Numbered from the stretch's first letter, positions 8,137 to 17,797 are shown. The stretch is 53,783 bases of DNA from Fabrea salina (GCA_022984795.1 JALIHJ010000082.1:1-53783), one strand, 5' to 3'. Numbers and translations: made by a program. Notes: a model not told the origin generated them from the letters alone.

Positions 8137-10535
8137 ACTTCTTTACTCATTATGTAGTCTTTTATAGAAGAGACTTCAACTTCTTCTTCTGTGTGAGACG
8201 CTAAGTGCTTCACTCTAACTACTCCTTTGTCCAACTCGCTTTCGCCCACCCAAACTATCCAGCTTATTCCAACTTCACTTGCGTAGCCTGCTTGGACTTT
8301 AGGTTCTGACTTTTCTTTGTAGCTGGTTTCAGCTGTTATGCCTTGGTCCCATAAAGCATTGCAGATCTTGACTCTTTCCATAAGAAGGTTGTAGCTCTTA
8401 GAAGTCCCTGCCTGGGCAACCAGCACTGAAACTTTGGGGTAAAGCAGTTTTTGGTTCTGGTACCTTTCTTCTACTATATTAAGCAGCCTTTCTACACCTA
8501 AAGACACCCCTACTGCTGGCACTGCTGACTTCGAGTTGCTAAGTTTCATAATGAGTTCGTCGTACCTGCCACCACCTGCGATCGATCCCACTCCTTGTGA
8601 CGAGTCTTGCAGCACTGCTTCGTAAACTAGTCCTGTGTAGTAGTCAAGTCCCCGTGCAAGACTCAAGTCCAGCACAACTGCTTCAGATATGCTTAGAGAC
8701 TCACACAACTCCCCAAGTCTTTCAAGCTCTGTTATAGTTTTAGCTGCAATTTCGTGTTCCTGGATTTTAGGAATTCCTTTGAGTTGGGCTACTACTTCAC
8801 TGATCTTTCCCTTGATTTTAACATACTCGCCTATTAGGTCTGAGCACTCTTCAGAAAGGCCTTTGTCAGTGATCATTTCTTGTTTGACCTTGCTCCAGTC
8901 TTCTTTGTCTAGTTTATCGATGGAAGAAGAAATAGTTCTGAACTTACTTGGAGGACACCCCGATACTTCCAGCACAGCGTCCAGCAACTTTCTGTGGTTA
9001 ACTTTTACTAAGAAGCTAATGCCTAGGTTCTGGAGTATCTCAACAACTATTTTAAGGACTTCGGCATCCTGAAGCATACTGCTGCCAGGTCCTACAATGT
9101 CGAAGTCGCACTGGTAAAACTCCCTGAACCTTCCTCTTTTCATTTGAGGTTGGTCTCTTCTGTAAACTTTGCCAATTTGAAACCTCTTCCACTTGCTAAT
9201 TCTGTTCATAGCAATGTACCTTGCGAAAGGCACGGTTAAGTCGTACCTCAAAGACAACAACTCGCCTCCTTGGTCTTCTAAGTTGTAAATGAGTTTAGCT
9301 CCTTCGTCTCCGTACTTGTTAGTCAGTGTTTCTCTTAGTTCCATCACTGGAGTTTCGAGTTCTCCAGCCATGTGCTTCTTGAACACTCCTTTTATAGTTC
9401 CAAAAACTAACTCTCTCACTGCCATTTGTTCAGGCCCAAAGTCCCGCATGCCTTTAGCTAGTTTGGGGACTCTTCTTTCTTCGTTTTTAGAAGTCAGAAA
9501 TGAGTTTATGTGTAATGAAAGGTCTGCAGGAGAAACTTCTTGGTCTTTTAAGTACTGGTAAATCTGTCTAGTGCCCTTTCCCAACTGCAAAGCTCGCGGT
9601 TTCTTAGAGTTTTCGTTGATTCTAGTTTCCATTGCTTTCAGGGCTTCAAAACTAGTTAGCGTTTCTTCGTAAGAAACCTCCATAAGGGCCTTGGCTAAGT
9701 TGTTGAGTGAAGTGACTTGGTAAAGCAAGTCTTGAGAAGCTTTGGTTAAGTAGCTTTCAAGTGAGTCTTCCCTGTGCTGTCTTTTCAAAGTGAGTTGCAG
9801 TATGTAGCAACTTAAACTTTGAAGTCCTGAAACTGCTTTTACAAAGCCTGAAGTTCCTCTTTGGACTGTTTGTTTCTTCACAAAAACTAAGTCTGTGTTT
9901 ACCTCACGCTCAAAAGCCCTAGACTCGTGTTCAAGCAAGTCCTTAAAGTTGCCTATAGCCAACGGAGCTTCACTAACTTCTTCAGGAGCAGGTTGCTTTT
10001 TAGCTAGTTTGGAATCTTGCAGTAAAGTTTCAAGGTTGTCGTAAGTAGTTTTCGACCCACTTGAAAGTCCTTTGTAGTTAGCTGCCTGCACAATAGAAGC
10101 GTCAAGGTTCATTGACTCGAACTCAAAAGACAAAGCTATTTCTTGAAGAGGAACTACTGCTTTAAGAGTGAAAAGGCATAAACCTAGTGGTCCACCCAGT
10201 AAGTTCTTAGTTTGTGAAAACAAGGCAAATTCAACTTCGGTCCACTGGAGTCGTGAAAGGGCTTCTTGGAAATTAGGGGTGTTCAAAGCTTCTGTGAGTT
10301 GTACTGCAAGTTGCTTGCGGACCTTGTCTTTGTGCCTGAGTAAAGAGTTGAGTCCCAAAGCCGCTGAACTCCTCAGAACTTCTTGGGTCAAGTTGAACTC
10401 TTTAAGTTCCCACTCAGGGGACTCTGCTAAGCTTTCAAGAACTTCTGGGTCAACTGCTACTTGTGCTCCGTGTTCTAGCTTAGCTATGTTTTCGATTGTA
10501 AGCTTAGCTCCACTCAAAAAGTATACCTGTTCCAT
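8133..10535 (-). CDS. Histidyl-tRNA synthetase with N-terminal ammonia-lyase-like region
   Basis: The product has 800 residues, longer than the roughly 500 of typical eukaryotic HisRS. The catalytic part begins near residue 356 with KLAKGMRDFGPEQM. It has class II motif 2 in QMKRGRFREFYQCDFDIVG, the HisRS-specific ARGLDYYTGLVYE, motif 3 in VGVSLGVERL and a C-terminal anticodon-binding domain. It charges tRNA-His. Residues 1-45 (LSGAKLTIENIAKLEHGAQV) and about 120-195 (ending NLETLLQDSKLA) resemble the start and a later helical part of histidine/phenylalanine ammonia-lyases. I do not see the Ala-Ser-Gly triad that forms the MIO cofactor. Six bases (TTATAA) separate the start from the CLK stop. 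It shares a TTAA stop with the convergent gene. Confidence 0.93.
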   Translation of the reverse strand: MEQVYFLSGAKLTIENIAKLEHGAQVAVDPEVLESLAESPEWELKEFNLTQEVLRSSAALGLNSLLRHKDKVRKQLAVQLTEALNTPNFQEALSRLQWTEVEFALFSQTKNLLGGPLGLCLFTLKAVVPLQEIALSFEFESMNLDASIVQAANYKGLSSGSKTTYDNLETLLQDSKLAKKQPAPEEVSEAPLAIGNFKDLLEHESRAFEREVNTDLVFVKKQTVQRGTSGFVKAVSGLQSLSCYILQLTLKRQHREDSLESYLTKASQDLLYQVTSLNNLAKALMEVSYEETLTSFEALKAMETRINENSKKPRALQLGKGTRQIYQYLKDQEVSPADLSLHINSFLTSKNEERRVPKLAKGMRDFGPEQMAVRELVFGTIKGVFKKHMAGELETPVMELRETLTNKYGDEGAKLIYNLEDQGGELLSLRYDLTVPFARYIAMNRISKWKRFQIGKVYRRDQPQMKRGRFREFYQCDFDIVGPGSSMLQDAEVLKIVVEILQNLGISFLVKVNHRKLLDAVLEVSGCPPSKFRTISSSIDKLDKEDWSKVKQEMITDKGLSEECSDLIGEYVKIKGKISEVVAQLKGIPKIQEHEIAAKTITELERLGELCESLSISEAVVLDLSLARGLDYYTGLVYEAVLQDSSQGVGSIAGGGRYDELIMKLSNSKSAVPAVGVSLGVERLLNIVEERYQNQKLLYPKVSVLVAQAGTSKSYNLLMERVKICNALWDQGITAETSYKEKSEPKVQAGYASEVGISWIVWVGESELDKGVVRVKHLASHTEEEVEVSSIKDYIMSKEV

Positions 10536-10541
10536 TTATAA
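10536..10541 (-). promoter_or_regulatory. TTATAA element abutting the HisRS start codon
   Basis: The whole space between the CLK stop and the HisRS ATG is TTATAA. The same or a very similar word directly precedes many start codons in this chromosome. It may be an initiator-type promoter or the end of a minimal leader; this is inferred from recurrence. Confidence 0.45.
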
Positions 10542-11597
10542 TTAGTAGTTATTTGACAAAAACCTGTGATTAAGGGCTTCTGCTGGCGTTATTCTTCTTT
10601 CAGGTATGAACTTCAGAAACTCAGCTACGAAGTCCCTGAAGTCGTTCTCAGGAATTAGTTCTTCCAAGTATAGAGATTTTTGTATATAGTTCTCTTCAGC
10701 TTCAGACTCTGATGAGAAAACTAACTGGTTCTTGTCGTTGAAGTACCTTTTAAGAGAGTAGGGAAGGTTTCTAGTCATCTTTACAGGAATTCTGCCTAGG
10801 AGCTTCTCCATAAGTGCTAGGTGTGCATAGTCATTATGGAAAGGAAACAAAGGCTCCCCAGTGTAAAGCTCCACCAATATACAGCCTACACTCCACATGT
10901 CGCTTTGAGTTCCCCAGCCTTGCTGGAGTATAACTTCTGGTGCTCTATAGTGCCTTGTATTAATTACGCTTGAGTGGTGTTCATCTTCAAAAGTAGCGCC
11001 GCCAAAATCAATAATCTTGATTTCAGTGCTAGCAGGCCTGTAAAGGCGAGCTCTAGAACAGTACCTAAAATTATCGTTAACAAAAAGGATGTTTTCGGGC
11101 TTCAAGTCAGTATGAGTCAAACCAATCGAGCTCATAAAGCTCAAACTTTCCAAAATCTGGACTGCGAAGCTCTGAATATCAGCTAGTTGGAACCCTTTGA
11201 ACTTGTTTCTCTCTAAAAGGTCGTATAAGCTTTTGCCTAGTCTTTCAAACACCAAACAAAAGTGCTTGTTGAAAGAAAAAGTGTCGACTAGTCGCAAAAT
11301 ATGAAATTCGTTGTAAGGGTCCGACTCTTGCACTCTTTGAAGTATTTTGGCTTCGATTTTGGCCTCTTTTATACACTGGGGGTAGGGTTTGACTACCTTC
11401 ACAGCTCTAACGATGTCGGACTTGGTTTCCTTAGCTTCAAGGACCCTACCGAAGGTTCCCTCTCCAAGTAAACTGTGCACTACAAACCTGTCTCCTAGGG
11501 TTTGTCCTACTCTCCACTGGATGTGTTCCTCCGGAACTTCTTCAGCAGAACCCTCTCTCGAAAGAGAGGTAGCAGTTGCAGGTGTTTTGGGCAGCAT
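10542..11597 (-). CDS. CLK/LAMMER-type dual-specificity kinase
   Basis: The product has 351 residues, mostly kinase domain. It has the glycine loop GEGTFGRV, the catalytic loop HTDLKPENILF and IDFGGATFEDEHHSSVINTRHYRAPEV (positions about 197-223), which is highly characteristic of CLK kinases. The LAMMER signature appears as HLALMEKLLG. These kinases phosphorylate SR splicing factors. Unlike animal CLKs there is no long RS-rich N-terminus, only about 30 residues before the domain. The gene lies 6 bp upstream of the HisRS gene on the same strand. With the PRP4-type kinase, it is the second splicing kinase on this chromosome. Confidence 0.93.
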   Translation of the reverse strand: MLPKTPATATSLSREGSAEEVPEEHIQWRVGQTLGDRFVVHSLLGEGTFGRVLEAKETKSDIVRAVKVVKPYPQCIKEAKIEAKILQRVQESDPYNEFHILRLVDTFSFNKHFCLVFERLGKSLYDLLERNKFKGFQLADIQSFAVQILESLSFMSSIGLTHTDLKPENILFVNDNFRYCSRARLYRPASTEIKIIDFGGATFEDEHHSSVINTRHYRAPEVILQQGWGTQSDMWSVGCILVELYTGEPLFPFHNDYAHLALMEKLLGRIPVKMTRNLPYSLKRYFNDKNQLVFSSESEAEENYIQKSLYLEELIPENDFRDFVAEFLKFIPERRITPAEALNHRFLSNNY

Positions 11598-11704
11598 TAA
11601 TTATTATAACATTTAACTTGTTAAAAGAGGCCTTTAAGTTTAAGTAGCCTGGCGAACTACTAGGTATCAAAATCATTTTTCTTAAGAGTAACGTTGATAT
11701 TTAA
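11598..11704. promoter_or_regulatory. 107-bp divergent intergenic region, the longest in the core
   Basis: This AT-rich spacer separates the divergent CLK and LRR/Sfi1-like genes. Next to the CLK start it holds GTTATAATAATTA, and next to the LRR start it holds GATATTTAA. In the middle are AGGCCT and a small AGTAG/CTACT inverted repeat. No RNA gene is evident. It is the best place in this chromosome to look for a conventional promoter. Confidence 0.5.
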
Positions 11705-14362
11705 ATGGACACTTCTAGTTCAGTTAAAACACTGAGTCTTTCAGAAGCCATGGAAAAATTCCACTACTTAGCTGACTCCCACAGAATACAACTTCCTGGA
11801 AAAAGAATCCACCACCTTGACGAAGTCTCTAGTATTTACCACAGCATTTCTTACTTGAACTTAGCTGACAACTACATTCACAAACTAGAAGGCCTTGGAC
11901 AGTTCATTTCTTTAAGGACTCTTAACCTCTCCAACAACGACCTCGAACACAAAAAAGACGTAGCTGAAATCTTCGAGTTAAAAGAACTTGAAGAACTTGA
12001 CTTGTCCAGAAATCCGATAAGTCACCTAAACACCTACAGGCTACTCATGGTCAACAAAATTCCTTCTTTGGAGGTCCTGGACAACCAAAGCATCACTCCT
12101 GAAGAAAGGCTTTTCGCCCACAACTTCATTAAAAAACAAAAAACCCTCACTAACCTTATACTTGCTAACGAACAAACCACTGCCAAACTTGAGTCTTTAG
12201 TTTCAAAACTTGAAGTCCATAAAGAAATGATTTGCAACCACCAAGTAGAAACTTACTCCCAAGTGAATGTAACTGCACTGTTGAACATGCTCACTCTGGA
12301 CTGGCCTAGCAAAATCAAGTCAGACATCAAAAGTTGGGTTTACTCCAAACTCAACGAGGTTTGGAACGAACTCCCTGAAGACAGTGCTGAGTGGGAAAAC
12401 ACCTGGAACGAATGTTTGGAGTCCCAAAACGAAAAAAACAACCACCTCAGGCACATCTGTGAAATACTTAGTTCAGAGTGCATGGCTAAGTTCAATGGAA
12501 CTACCACTTACAAAGACGATGACTTAACTACTTCAGAAAAAAACTTTTTTTCCATAAAAGTAACTAAAGAAGACGGGCTCAAAGAAGAGGAGTTCCCCAC
12601 TAACCCCTTTTACTTGCCACTTAACGTCAAAAACCTAGACGACACCATGAACAGCGACGCCAGTGCTATACAAACAGCCATCAAAGAAGGACTAGCCACC
12701 GTCACAGACAGGTTCCAAAAATACAACTTACTCAACAAAACCTTTAAAGTCTTCAAAAGCATGCTTCCTAGAAAGCACTGCTTAGCTAAAAAGCACAAAA
12801 CCAACAAAAAGTACCTCCAAAAACTGTTCTGCGCTTGGAAAAGGTACTCTTACTTGTCTAAAGCATCCAAGGAAATGCAAAGCAACTACATAGCTTTTTG
12901 GGTGTATGCTTGTTTTGTGTCCTTAAAAAACAACGCTGACCAGCAGTTCAACATTAGGCAGTTTGAGTCCAAAAGAGACTTAAAACTTATGCACAACGGG
13001 TTCCAGTCCTTGATGTTTTACCAAATAGTTAAAAGCCACAAAGACCAGTACACCAACATTGCACTTGTTGAGTTCTCCAAAAAACTCGTCCAAAAGTCAC
13101 TTAGAGGCTGGAGAGACCTAGCCCAAACCAAAATCTACGAAAGAAACCGAATCAGACAAGCCGAAACTCTGTACTGGTTTGGCTTGCAAAGGAAAGCTTT
13201 TCACGCTATGCTGGAAGGTCATTTTGAGTACAGTTCAATATTTACTTTAGAAGACGACTTTGAAATCTCCAAAGACTCTTGGAAATCCACTTTTGGGAGT
13301 AAGTTTCCCAACCAGTCAACAATTACTTACAAAAAAGAAAAGTTGCTAGAAACCAACTTAAAGTTCTTTGAAAAGAAAAAACAACAAAACGAACTCAACA
13401 AAGTTTGGATGAGGTGGATGGGTGCCTGGATCAAAAACATCCAAGTCAAGATGAAGCGGAAAAAGTTCCTTAAAGAAAAAGCTAAGAAGTTAAGAGTTTT
13501 TAAACTCCAACAAGTCAAAAGAAACGTTTTGGAAGTCTGGTGCAAATCTACTCAAAAACTCATAAGTCTAAGAAACACTTTAAATGTCCGCATCAAGTTC
13601 GCTGGCATGGTTAAGAGAAAAGCTTTTTGTGAGTGGAAAAAACTCAGCCAAACCACCAGGTCCAAGTACCTAACTGAAAGCGAAGTTAGGATAGGCAGGA
13701 GGCTCAAAGAACTTGAACTCTCAGTTAAAAAAGCCAAAAACAGCTCTCCTTTGGACTCTGTCCACTCTAACTATGTAAACAGTTGCTTAAGCACTTACAA
13801 CAGCAAGTACAAAGACCCCTACAACACTCAGGAGTTCGAACCCTTCGGTGAGTTCCCTTCTAAAACTAAAAAAAGCAACGACTTCTACAAAGAAATCTGC
13901 AAAAAACTAGAAAAAACCCAGAAACTCATGAAAAGCCAACACAAAGAGTACAGAGACCAACTCAGAAACGTCCAAGACCACGTCAGTGAAATCAGTCACC
14001 AGCTAGAAGCTTCGAGGCTAGAAAACTCTTTCCTCAAAGATGAGTTTAAAAGAAAAGACTTTAACTCTTCTTCAGTATCACCTATTAGATGTGGCACTGC
14101 TATGGCCCAGAGGTCCCAAACTCCACTTGCACTTAACGACTTGCGCTGCAGTCGCTCATACATCAGGGACAACTTAACTAACCTCAAACTTGAAAAAGAA
14201 CTTTTAAGGGACGAAATTGTTAACAGGGAAAAACAACTAGACCAAAAAGTCCCTGTGAGGGGGTCTCGGGGTGAAGAGTTGATTGAAGAAATCAATCTTA
14301 GACTCAACATGCTTGAAACCAGACTCAGGGCCAAACACCGCAACTACTATGTTTACAAGTGA
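11705..14362 (+). CDS. LRR protein with Sfi1-like Trp repeats and coiled coils (probable basal-body protein)
   Basis: The product has 885 residues. Residues about 25-135 form four or five leucine-rich repeats of the SDS22 type (YLNLADNYIHKL, TLNLSNNDL, ELDLSRNPI) with a cap. About 350-690 holds recurring units with a conserved Trp in a basic helix (FCAWKRYS, RGWRDLAQ, VWMRWMGAW, EVWCKS, FCEWKKL), which resembles the centrin-binding repeats of Sfi1. The C-terminal 200 residues are coiled coil. An LRR plus a long helical region also occurs in LRRCC1/VFL1-type centriole proteins. I infer a centrin-associated basal-body role. It is the only gene here ending in TGA. The STIL-like gene follows 61 bp downstream. 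Confidence 0.72.
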   Translation: MDTSSSVKTLSLSEAMEKFHYLADSHRIQLPGKRIHHLDEVSSIYHSISYLNLADNYIHKLEGLGQFISLRTLNLSNNDLEHKKDVAEIFELKELEELDLSRNPISHLNTYRLLMVNKIPSLEVLDNQSITPEERLFAHNFIKKQKTLTNLILANEQTTAKLESLVSKLEVHKEMICNHQVETYSQVNVTALLNMLTLDWPSKIKSDIKSWVYSKLNEVWNELPEDSAEWENTWNECLESQNEKNNHLRHICEILSSECMAKFNGTTTYKDDDLTTSEKNFFSIKVTKEDGLKEEEFPTNPFYLPLNVKNLDDTMNSDASAIQTAIKEGLATVTDRFQKYNLLNKTFKVFKSMLPRKHCLAKKHKTNKKYLQKLFCAWKRYSYLSKASKEMQSNYIAFWVYACFVSLKNNADQQFNIRQFESKRDLKLMHNGFQSLMFYQIVKSHKDQYTNIALVEFSKKLVQKSLRGWRDLAQTKIYERNRIRQAETLYWFGLQRKAFHAMLEGHFEYSSIFTLEDDFEISKDSWKSTFGSKFPNQSTITYKKEKLLETNLKFFEKKKQQNELNKVWMRWMGAWIKNIQVKMKRKKFLKEKAKKLRVFKLQQVKRNVLEVWCKSTQKLISLRNTLNVRIKFAGMVKRKAFCEWKKLSQTTRSKYLTESEVRIGRRLKELELSVKKAKNSSPLDSVHSNYVNSCLSTYNSKYKDPYNTQEFEPFGEFPSKTKKSNDFYKEICKKLEKTQKLMKSQHKEYRDQLRNVQDHVSEISHQLEASRLENSFLKDEFKRKDFNSSSVSPIRCGTAMAQRSQTPLALNDLRCSRSYIRDNLTNLKLEKELLRDEIVNREKQLDQKVPVRGSRGEELIEEINLRLNMLETRLRAKHRNYYVYK

Positions 14363-14423
14363 TGCCAAACTAACATATTAAGTAATTATATGAGACTCTA
14401 CACTTAACCATTTATTATAAAGA

Positions 14424-15944
14424 ATGAGCTACTCAGAGGCTCTCTCCGACTTTTCAGACTCAGAAAGTTACTACACAAAGCCCGTGCAACTACAAGCCAA
14501 GCAGCAAGAACTCTGGAACAGAGAACCTACTGACAAAAGAATTTTAGTAAGGGCAAACTCTATGCTTCCTCAGTTAAAACTAGCATCAGAGTTCCTCGAA
14601 AGCCTCTGGAGTTTTTCAAGCCAGCCAAAAGGCGGGCTAACAGGAATAGGCGCGGGCTACAAAAACCAGGGATCAGGGTTCCTTTCCATAAGAGTCACTA
14701 AGTCTCACTGGTTGACCCGAGGAGAGTCGCTTCCTCTTGCAGACTACCTTGCTTACCTTTCGCCTCAGTTCTACGCGCCTAACTCTAGTTCGTTACACCC
14801 CAACCCTAAGTACTTCGATAAAATCAAACGGAGCATTGGAAGAAGGATCAGCCGACTTAGAGTTATCGAGCCCATAGACCTGTGTCGTTGCTGCATTGCT
14901 TTTTCTTGCGATGAAGATTGCCAAAAATTGCTTTTCAAGTGTGTGTTGTTCTTCCCAGCAGTGACGTTACAGTTCACTCCTATAAAGCCCCTGAGACTAG
15001 TAACTTGTTCTCTGAGCAACCAACTTGTCGAAGGGAAGTCCCATTTTGAGTACGGGTACTTAACAATGGATCAGTCCAGAAGGTTGTTTCCTTTGTCCTT
15101 AGAAGACCCTAAGGAGTACCCTTTGGTAGGTATCTGGGTGGTGGGCATTCCCAACCACCGAAAAACTTACGCCAGATATAACCCTTTGTCCCATCCCTTA
15201 GTTTGGGCAAGTTGTGTTCAGTTCCTGGAATACCAAACTCCCTTAAAAAAACTCTCCCCAGACCCCCAAAGCAGCACCTTTTTGCTGGTAAACTTTTCTA
15301 AGAACCCAAAGTTTTACGAAGTAGAGACAAAAGGACACCCATCATGGAGGACTGTTTCTTTTGCTTCAGAAGCTTCCAAACAGTACTCTTACTTCCCTCC
15401 TAGTTTTGTGAAGTTCCAGTTAGAAGACTCAAATTCCCCCGAAATCTCAATATCAAGTCCTCGGTGGTTTTCTGAAGACTCTAAAAGAAGAACCTTTTCT
15501 ACAGCCACGTCTTCTAAAAAAGACTTGGACAGTTTTGAGCCTTTGTGTATTGACTTGCTTGAAGAGCAAAACAGAAAGTTTAAAGAACTGCAAAACCAAC
15601 TGGAGCAAATACAAAACCAAATTAAAAGCACCACAAACCTTAGAGAGCACAAAAGACTAATTAGCACAGGAACCAACACTAGCTTCCAATACTCTGAAGG
15701 CATTCGACTCAAAACTAAGATTCCAGGAAAACTCAAAAAAACTCTAAAACCCTTTGGAGCACAAACTCCTAGAGTTTCACTCAGCAGCAACTTCACAAAG
15801 CGCACCGTGGAATCTCCTTTTAGAAACTCAACTGAGTCTGTAGAAACTACTTTTTATGTGCCCAAAATAGATTATAATAGCGAAAGTGAGAGTTTCGAAG
15901 AGGATGACGAAGTCCAAATTCTCCAGCAAAAATACTTACCCTAA
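14424..15944 (+). CDS. STIL-like centriole-assembly protein (tentative)
   Basis: The product has 506 residues. A central block near residues 230-300 reads YPLVGIWVVGI, then HPLVWASCVQFLEY, then STFLLVNFS and PKFYEV. This order resembles the conserved N-terminal domain of STIL, which has PLVGxWxSGI, SPxVWxxCLRY and a FYE motif. A short coiled coil follows at about 375-400 (EEQNRKFKELQNQLEQIQNQ), as in STIL/Ana2, where it binds PLK4. The tail is basic and Ser/Thr-rich with an acidic end. STIL recruits SAS-6 during centriole duplication. The match is by eye and the protein is shorter than animal STIL. The upstream TTATAAAGA lies 1 bp from the ATG. Confidence 0.55.
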   Translation: MSYSEALSDFSDSESYYTKPVQLQAKQQELWNREPTDKRILVRANSMLPQLKLASEFLESLWSFSSQPKGGLTGIGAGYKNQGSGFLSIRVTKSHWLTRGESLPLADYLAYLSPQFYAPNSSSLHPNPKYFDKIKRSIGRRISRLRVIEPIDLCRCCIAFSCDEDCQKLLFKCVLFFPAVTLQFTPIKPLRLVTCSLSNQLVEGKSHFEYGYLTMDQSRRLFPLSLEDPKEYPLVGIWVVGIPNHRKTYARYNPLSHPLVWASCVQFLEYQTPLKKLSPDPQSSTFLLVNFSKNPKFYEVETKGHPSWRTVSFASEASKQYSYFPPSFVKFQLEDSNSPEISISSPRWFSEDSKRRTFSTATSSKKDLDSFEPLCIDLLEEQNRKFKELQNQLEQIQNQIKSTTNLREHKRLISTGTNTSFQYSEGIRLKTKIPGKLKKTLKPFGAQTPRVSLSSNFTKRTVESPFRNSTESVETTFYVPKIDYNSESESFEEDDEVQILQQKYLP

Positions 15945-15982
15945 GGGCTTCATTAAATTATAACACTATTTAAATTACTAAC

Positions 15983-17797
15983 TTAAGAACAAAACCAACT
16001 GTTGCCTCTAGCCTTAGGTGGTTTAGACGTTTCAAAGGCTTCTAGTTTGGTTTCTTTAAGCTGAATATTTGTTTTTTTGAAAAAGCTTTTAGCATACTCC
16101 AGTCCGCTTAGTTTCTTAGGTTTTTTAAGTTCTTGCTCAAAGTTCAGGAGCTTCTTGGAAGTGTGCAGAGTTAAAGCTAACAAGTTCTCGTTAAGTTGAA
16201 TGCGCATGTTGATGTTGTCTTCAAGGACTCCCCAGACTTTCATTAAGGTTTCCAAAATGAAGCTTTCAGTTCTGCGTTTGGTGTTTTGGATTTCTTTAAG
16301 TACTTGTTTCAAGATTTGATTGGAAGCTTCTATGTACTCGTGAGTCGAACTAAGGTTTAAACTAGAACTTAGCTTTTCCAGAGAAGCGTCTGCAAGGCTT
16401 TCGTGGATGGACACTAGTTCTAGAAGTTGGTTTTCAACGTCCGTGTGTTGTTTGTCGAAGTACTGTCTTTTAAGTTCTTTTTGGCGCGAAACTTCCATCT
16501 GTTGGTAGATAGTTTCTTTTTTCTGGGCTTCTGAGAGCTCAGAAGTGATGGTCTTTTTTTGGTTAGACACTTGTTCATAGTAGATTTGTTTGCTGCTTAG
16601 TTGTTCTTCAAAGGCGTACTTAGTGCCTTCTATGCTTTTCAGTAAGTCAGAGAACATGTCTCTTTTAGACTTGATTTCTGAGAGTTGCTTTGAGTCTTGG
16701 AGTAGTTCTTTTTTAAACTTTTTGAGTTCGTTTTCTTTTTTGTCGAACTGGTCTCTGTACTCGTTTTCTTGTTTGTCAAGGTCTTCTAAGTTCTTGCTTA
16801 TAGTGTCTATTTCTTTAGAAACTGATATCATTACTTTTTCTTTGTCTTTAAGTTCTCTTTTTTTCTGTTTTATTAAGTGTTTGTTGTTCTTTATGAGGTT
16901 TTGGATCTCTTGCAAAGCTAAGTCTGGTTTTAACTCTAAGTTGACTTCTTCGTGTTCGGTTTTTTCGTCTACTTTGTGTTTCAGAAACTCTATTTTTTCT
17001 TTCATAGTTCCAAGTTTCCTCTGCAGTTTTTCGTTTTCCAAGCTCAGTTTTACCTTTTCGTGGTTTGAGTAGTCTGCAAACTTCTCTTGTAAGCTTTGGG
17101 TTTTGTAAAAGTAAGTAACATTACTTCCTGAAATCTCTAAGTTAGTGTTCCTAGTCCAAGGCACGTTCTCGACTTCTTGCGGAGTTAAGAACCTGAACTT
17201 TTTAGAAGTGTTTTTAAGCCCTAGTTGGTAGTTTTTGTTGTCACCCCAAGCATACAAACTCCCTGTCTTTGTAAGCGCGAAAGAACAACTATGCCCAGCC
17301 CAAACTGAATGTACATGTGAAATCTCTCCTAAAAGAGTAGGGAGGTTCCTAGGTTCTTGGTCACCTAAACCAAGTTGTCCAAACTTGTTGCCTCCCCAAA
17401 CCCAAACTTGGCCTTCACTTGACAAGGCCAACAAGTGGTCTTCTCCACAACTCAGTTTAACTATGTTGTGTTCTCTAAGTGAGTAAACTAACTTGGCAAC
17501 TCTCGAGTCTTCTTTTCGTTCTAAAGACCTTCCTAAAGCAGAGGTGGTTTCTCCCATGGAGTAAACTTTTCCAGTTAAACTTAACACAAAAGTGTTGAGT
17601 TTCGTGCATGCTATTTGCTTGACTTCGCATTCTTCAGGGACCTGGCTGAACTTAGATATAGCAGAGTTAACTGAAAAGTCTTGGTTGGAACTAACTCCTG
17701 CTAAGTAAACGTCGTCTAAAAGCATGCAGTTTTTCTTGGTTTTTCCGCAAAATTCGCATAAGCCATTAGGACCTAACTTGAATTCATGAAAGTCCAT
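15983..17797 (-). CDS. RCC1-repeat and coiled-coil protein with N-terminal zinc knuckle
   Basis: The product has 604 residues. An N-terminal C-x2-C-x6-C stretch (CEFCGKTKKNC) may bind zinc. Residues about 30-220 hold RCC1-type repeats (GQVWVWGGNKFGQLGLGD, GSLYAWGDNKNYQLGL), too few for a full seven-bladed propeller. From about 235 to 590 the protein is almost continuous coiled coil. RCC1 plus coiled coil proteins occur widely in protists, often at microtubule structures; no function can be assigned. It lies 7 bp downstream of another coiled-coil gene on the same strand, so the two may be expressed together. Confidence 0.8.
   Translation of the reverse strand: MDFHEFKLGPNGLCEFCGKTKKNCMLLDDVYLAGVSSNQDFSVNSAISKFSQVPEECEVKQIACTKLNTFVLSLTGKVYSMGETTSALGRSLERKEDSRVAKLVYSLREHNIVKLSCGEDHLLALSSEGQVWVWGGNKFGQLGLGDQEPRNLPTLLGEISHVHSVWAGHSCSFALTKTGSLYAWGDNKNYQLGLKNTSKKFRFLTPQEVENVPWTRNTNLEISGSNVTYFYKTQSLQEKFADYSNHEKVKLSLENEKLQRKLGTMKEKIEFLKHKVDEKTEHEEVNLELKPDLALQEIQNLIKNNKHLIKQKKRELKDKEKVMISVSKEIDTISKNLEDLDKQENEYRDQFDKKENELKKFKKELLQDSKQLSEIKSKRDMFSDLLKSIEGTKYAFEEQLSSKQIYYEQVSNQKKTITSELSEAQKKETIYQQMEVSRQKELKRQYFDKQHTDVENQLLELVSIHESLADASLEKLSSSLNLSSTHEYIEASNQILKQVLKEIQNTKRRTESFILETLMKVWGVLEDNINMRIQLNENLLALTLHTSKKLLNFEQELKKPKKLSGLEYAKSFFKKTNIQLKETKLEAFETSKPPKARGNSWFCS

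Noticed and set aside
11598-11704. tRNA or small RNA gene in the 107-bp spacer
   Set aside because: The only structure is a 5-bp AGTAG/CTACT stem; there is no cloverleaf, A/B box or snRNA-like motif.
11705-14410. Blepharisma-type genetic code with TGA as tryptophan
   Set aside because: Some 35 long conserved reading frames contain only TGG for Trp and no in-frame TGA. Reading through the TGA at 14360-14362 adds only 15 residues that do not look coding.
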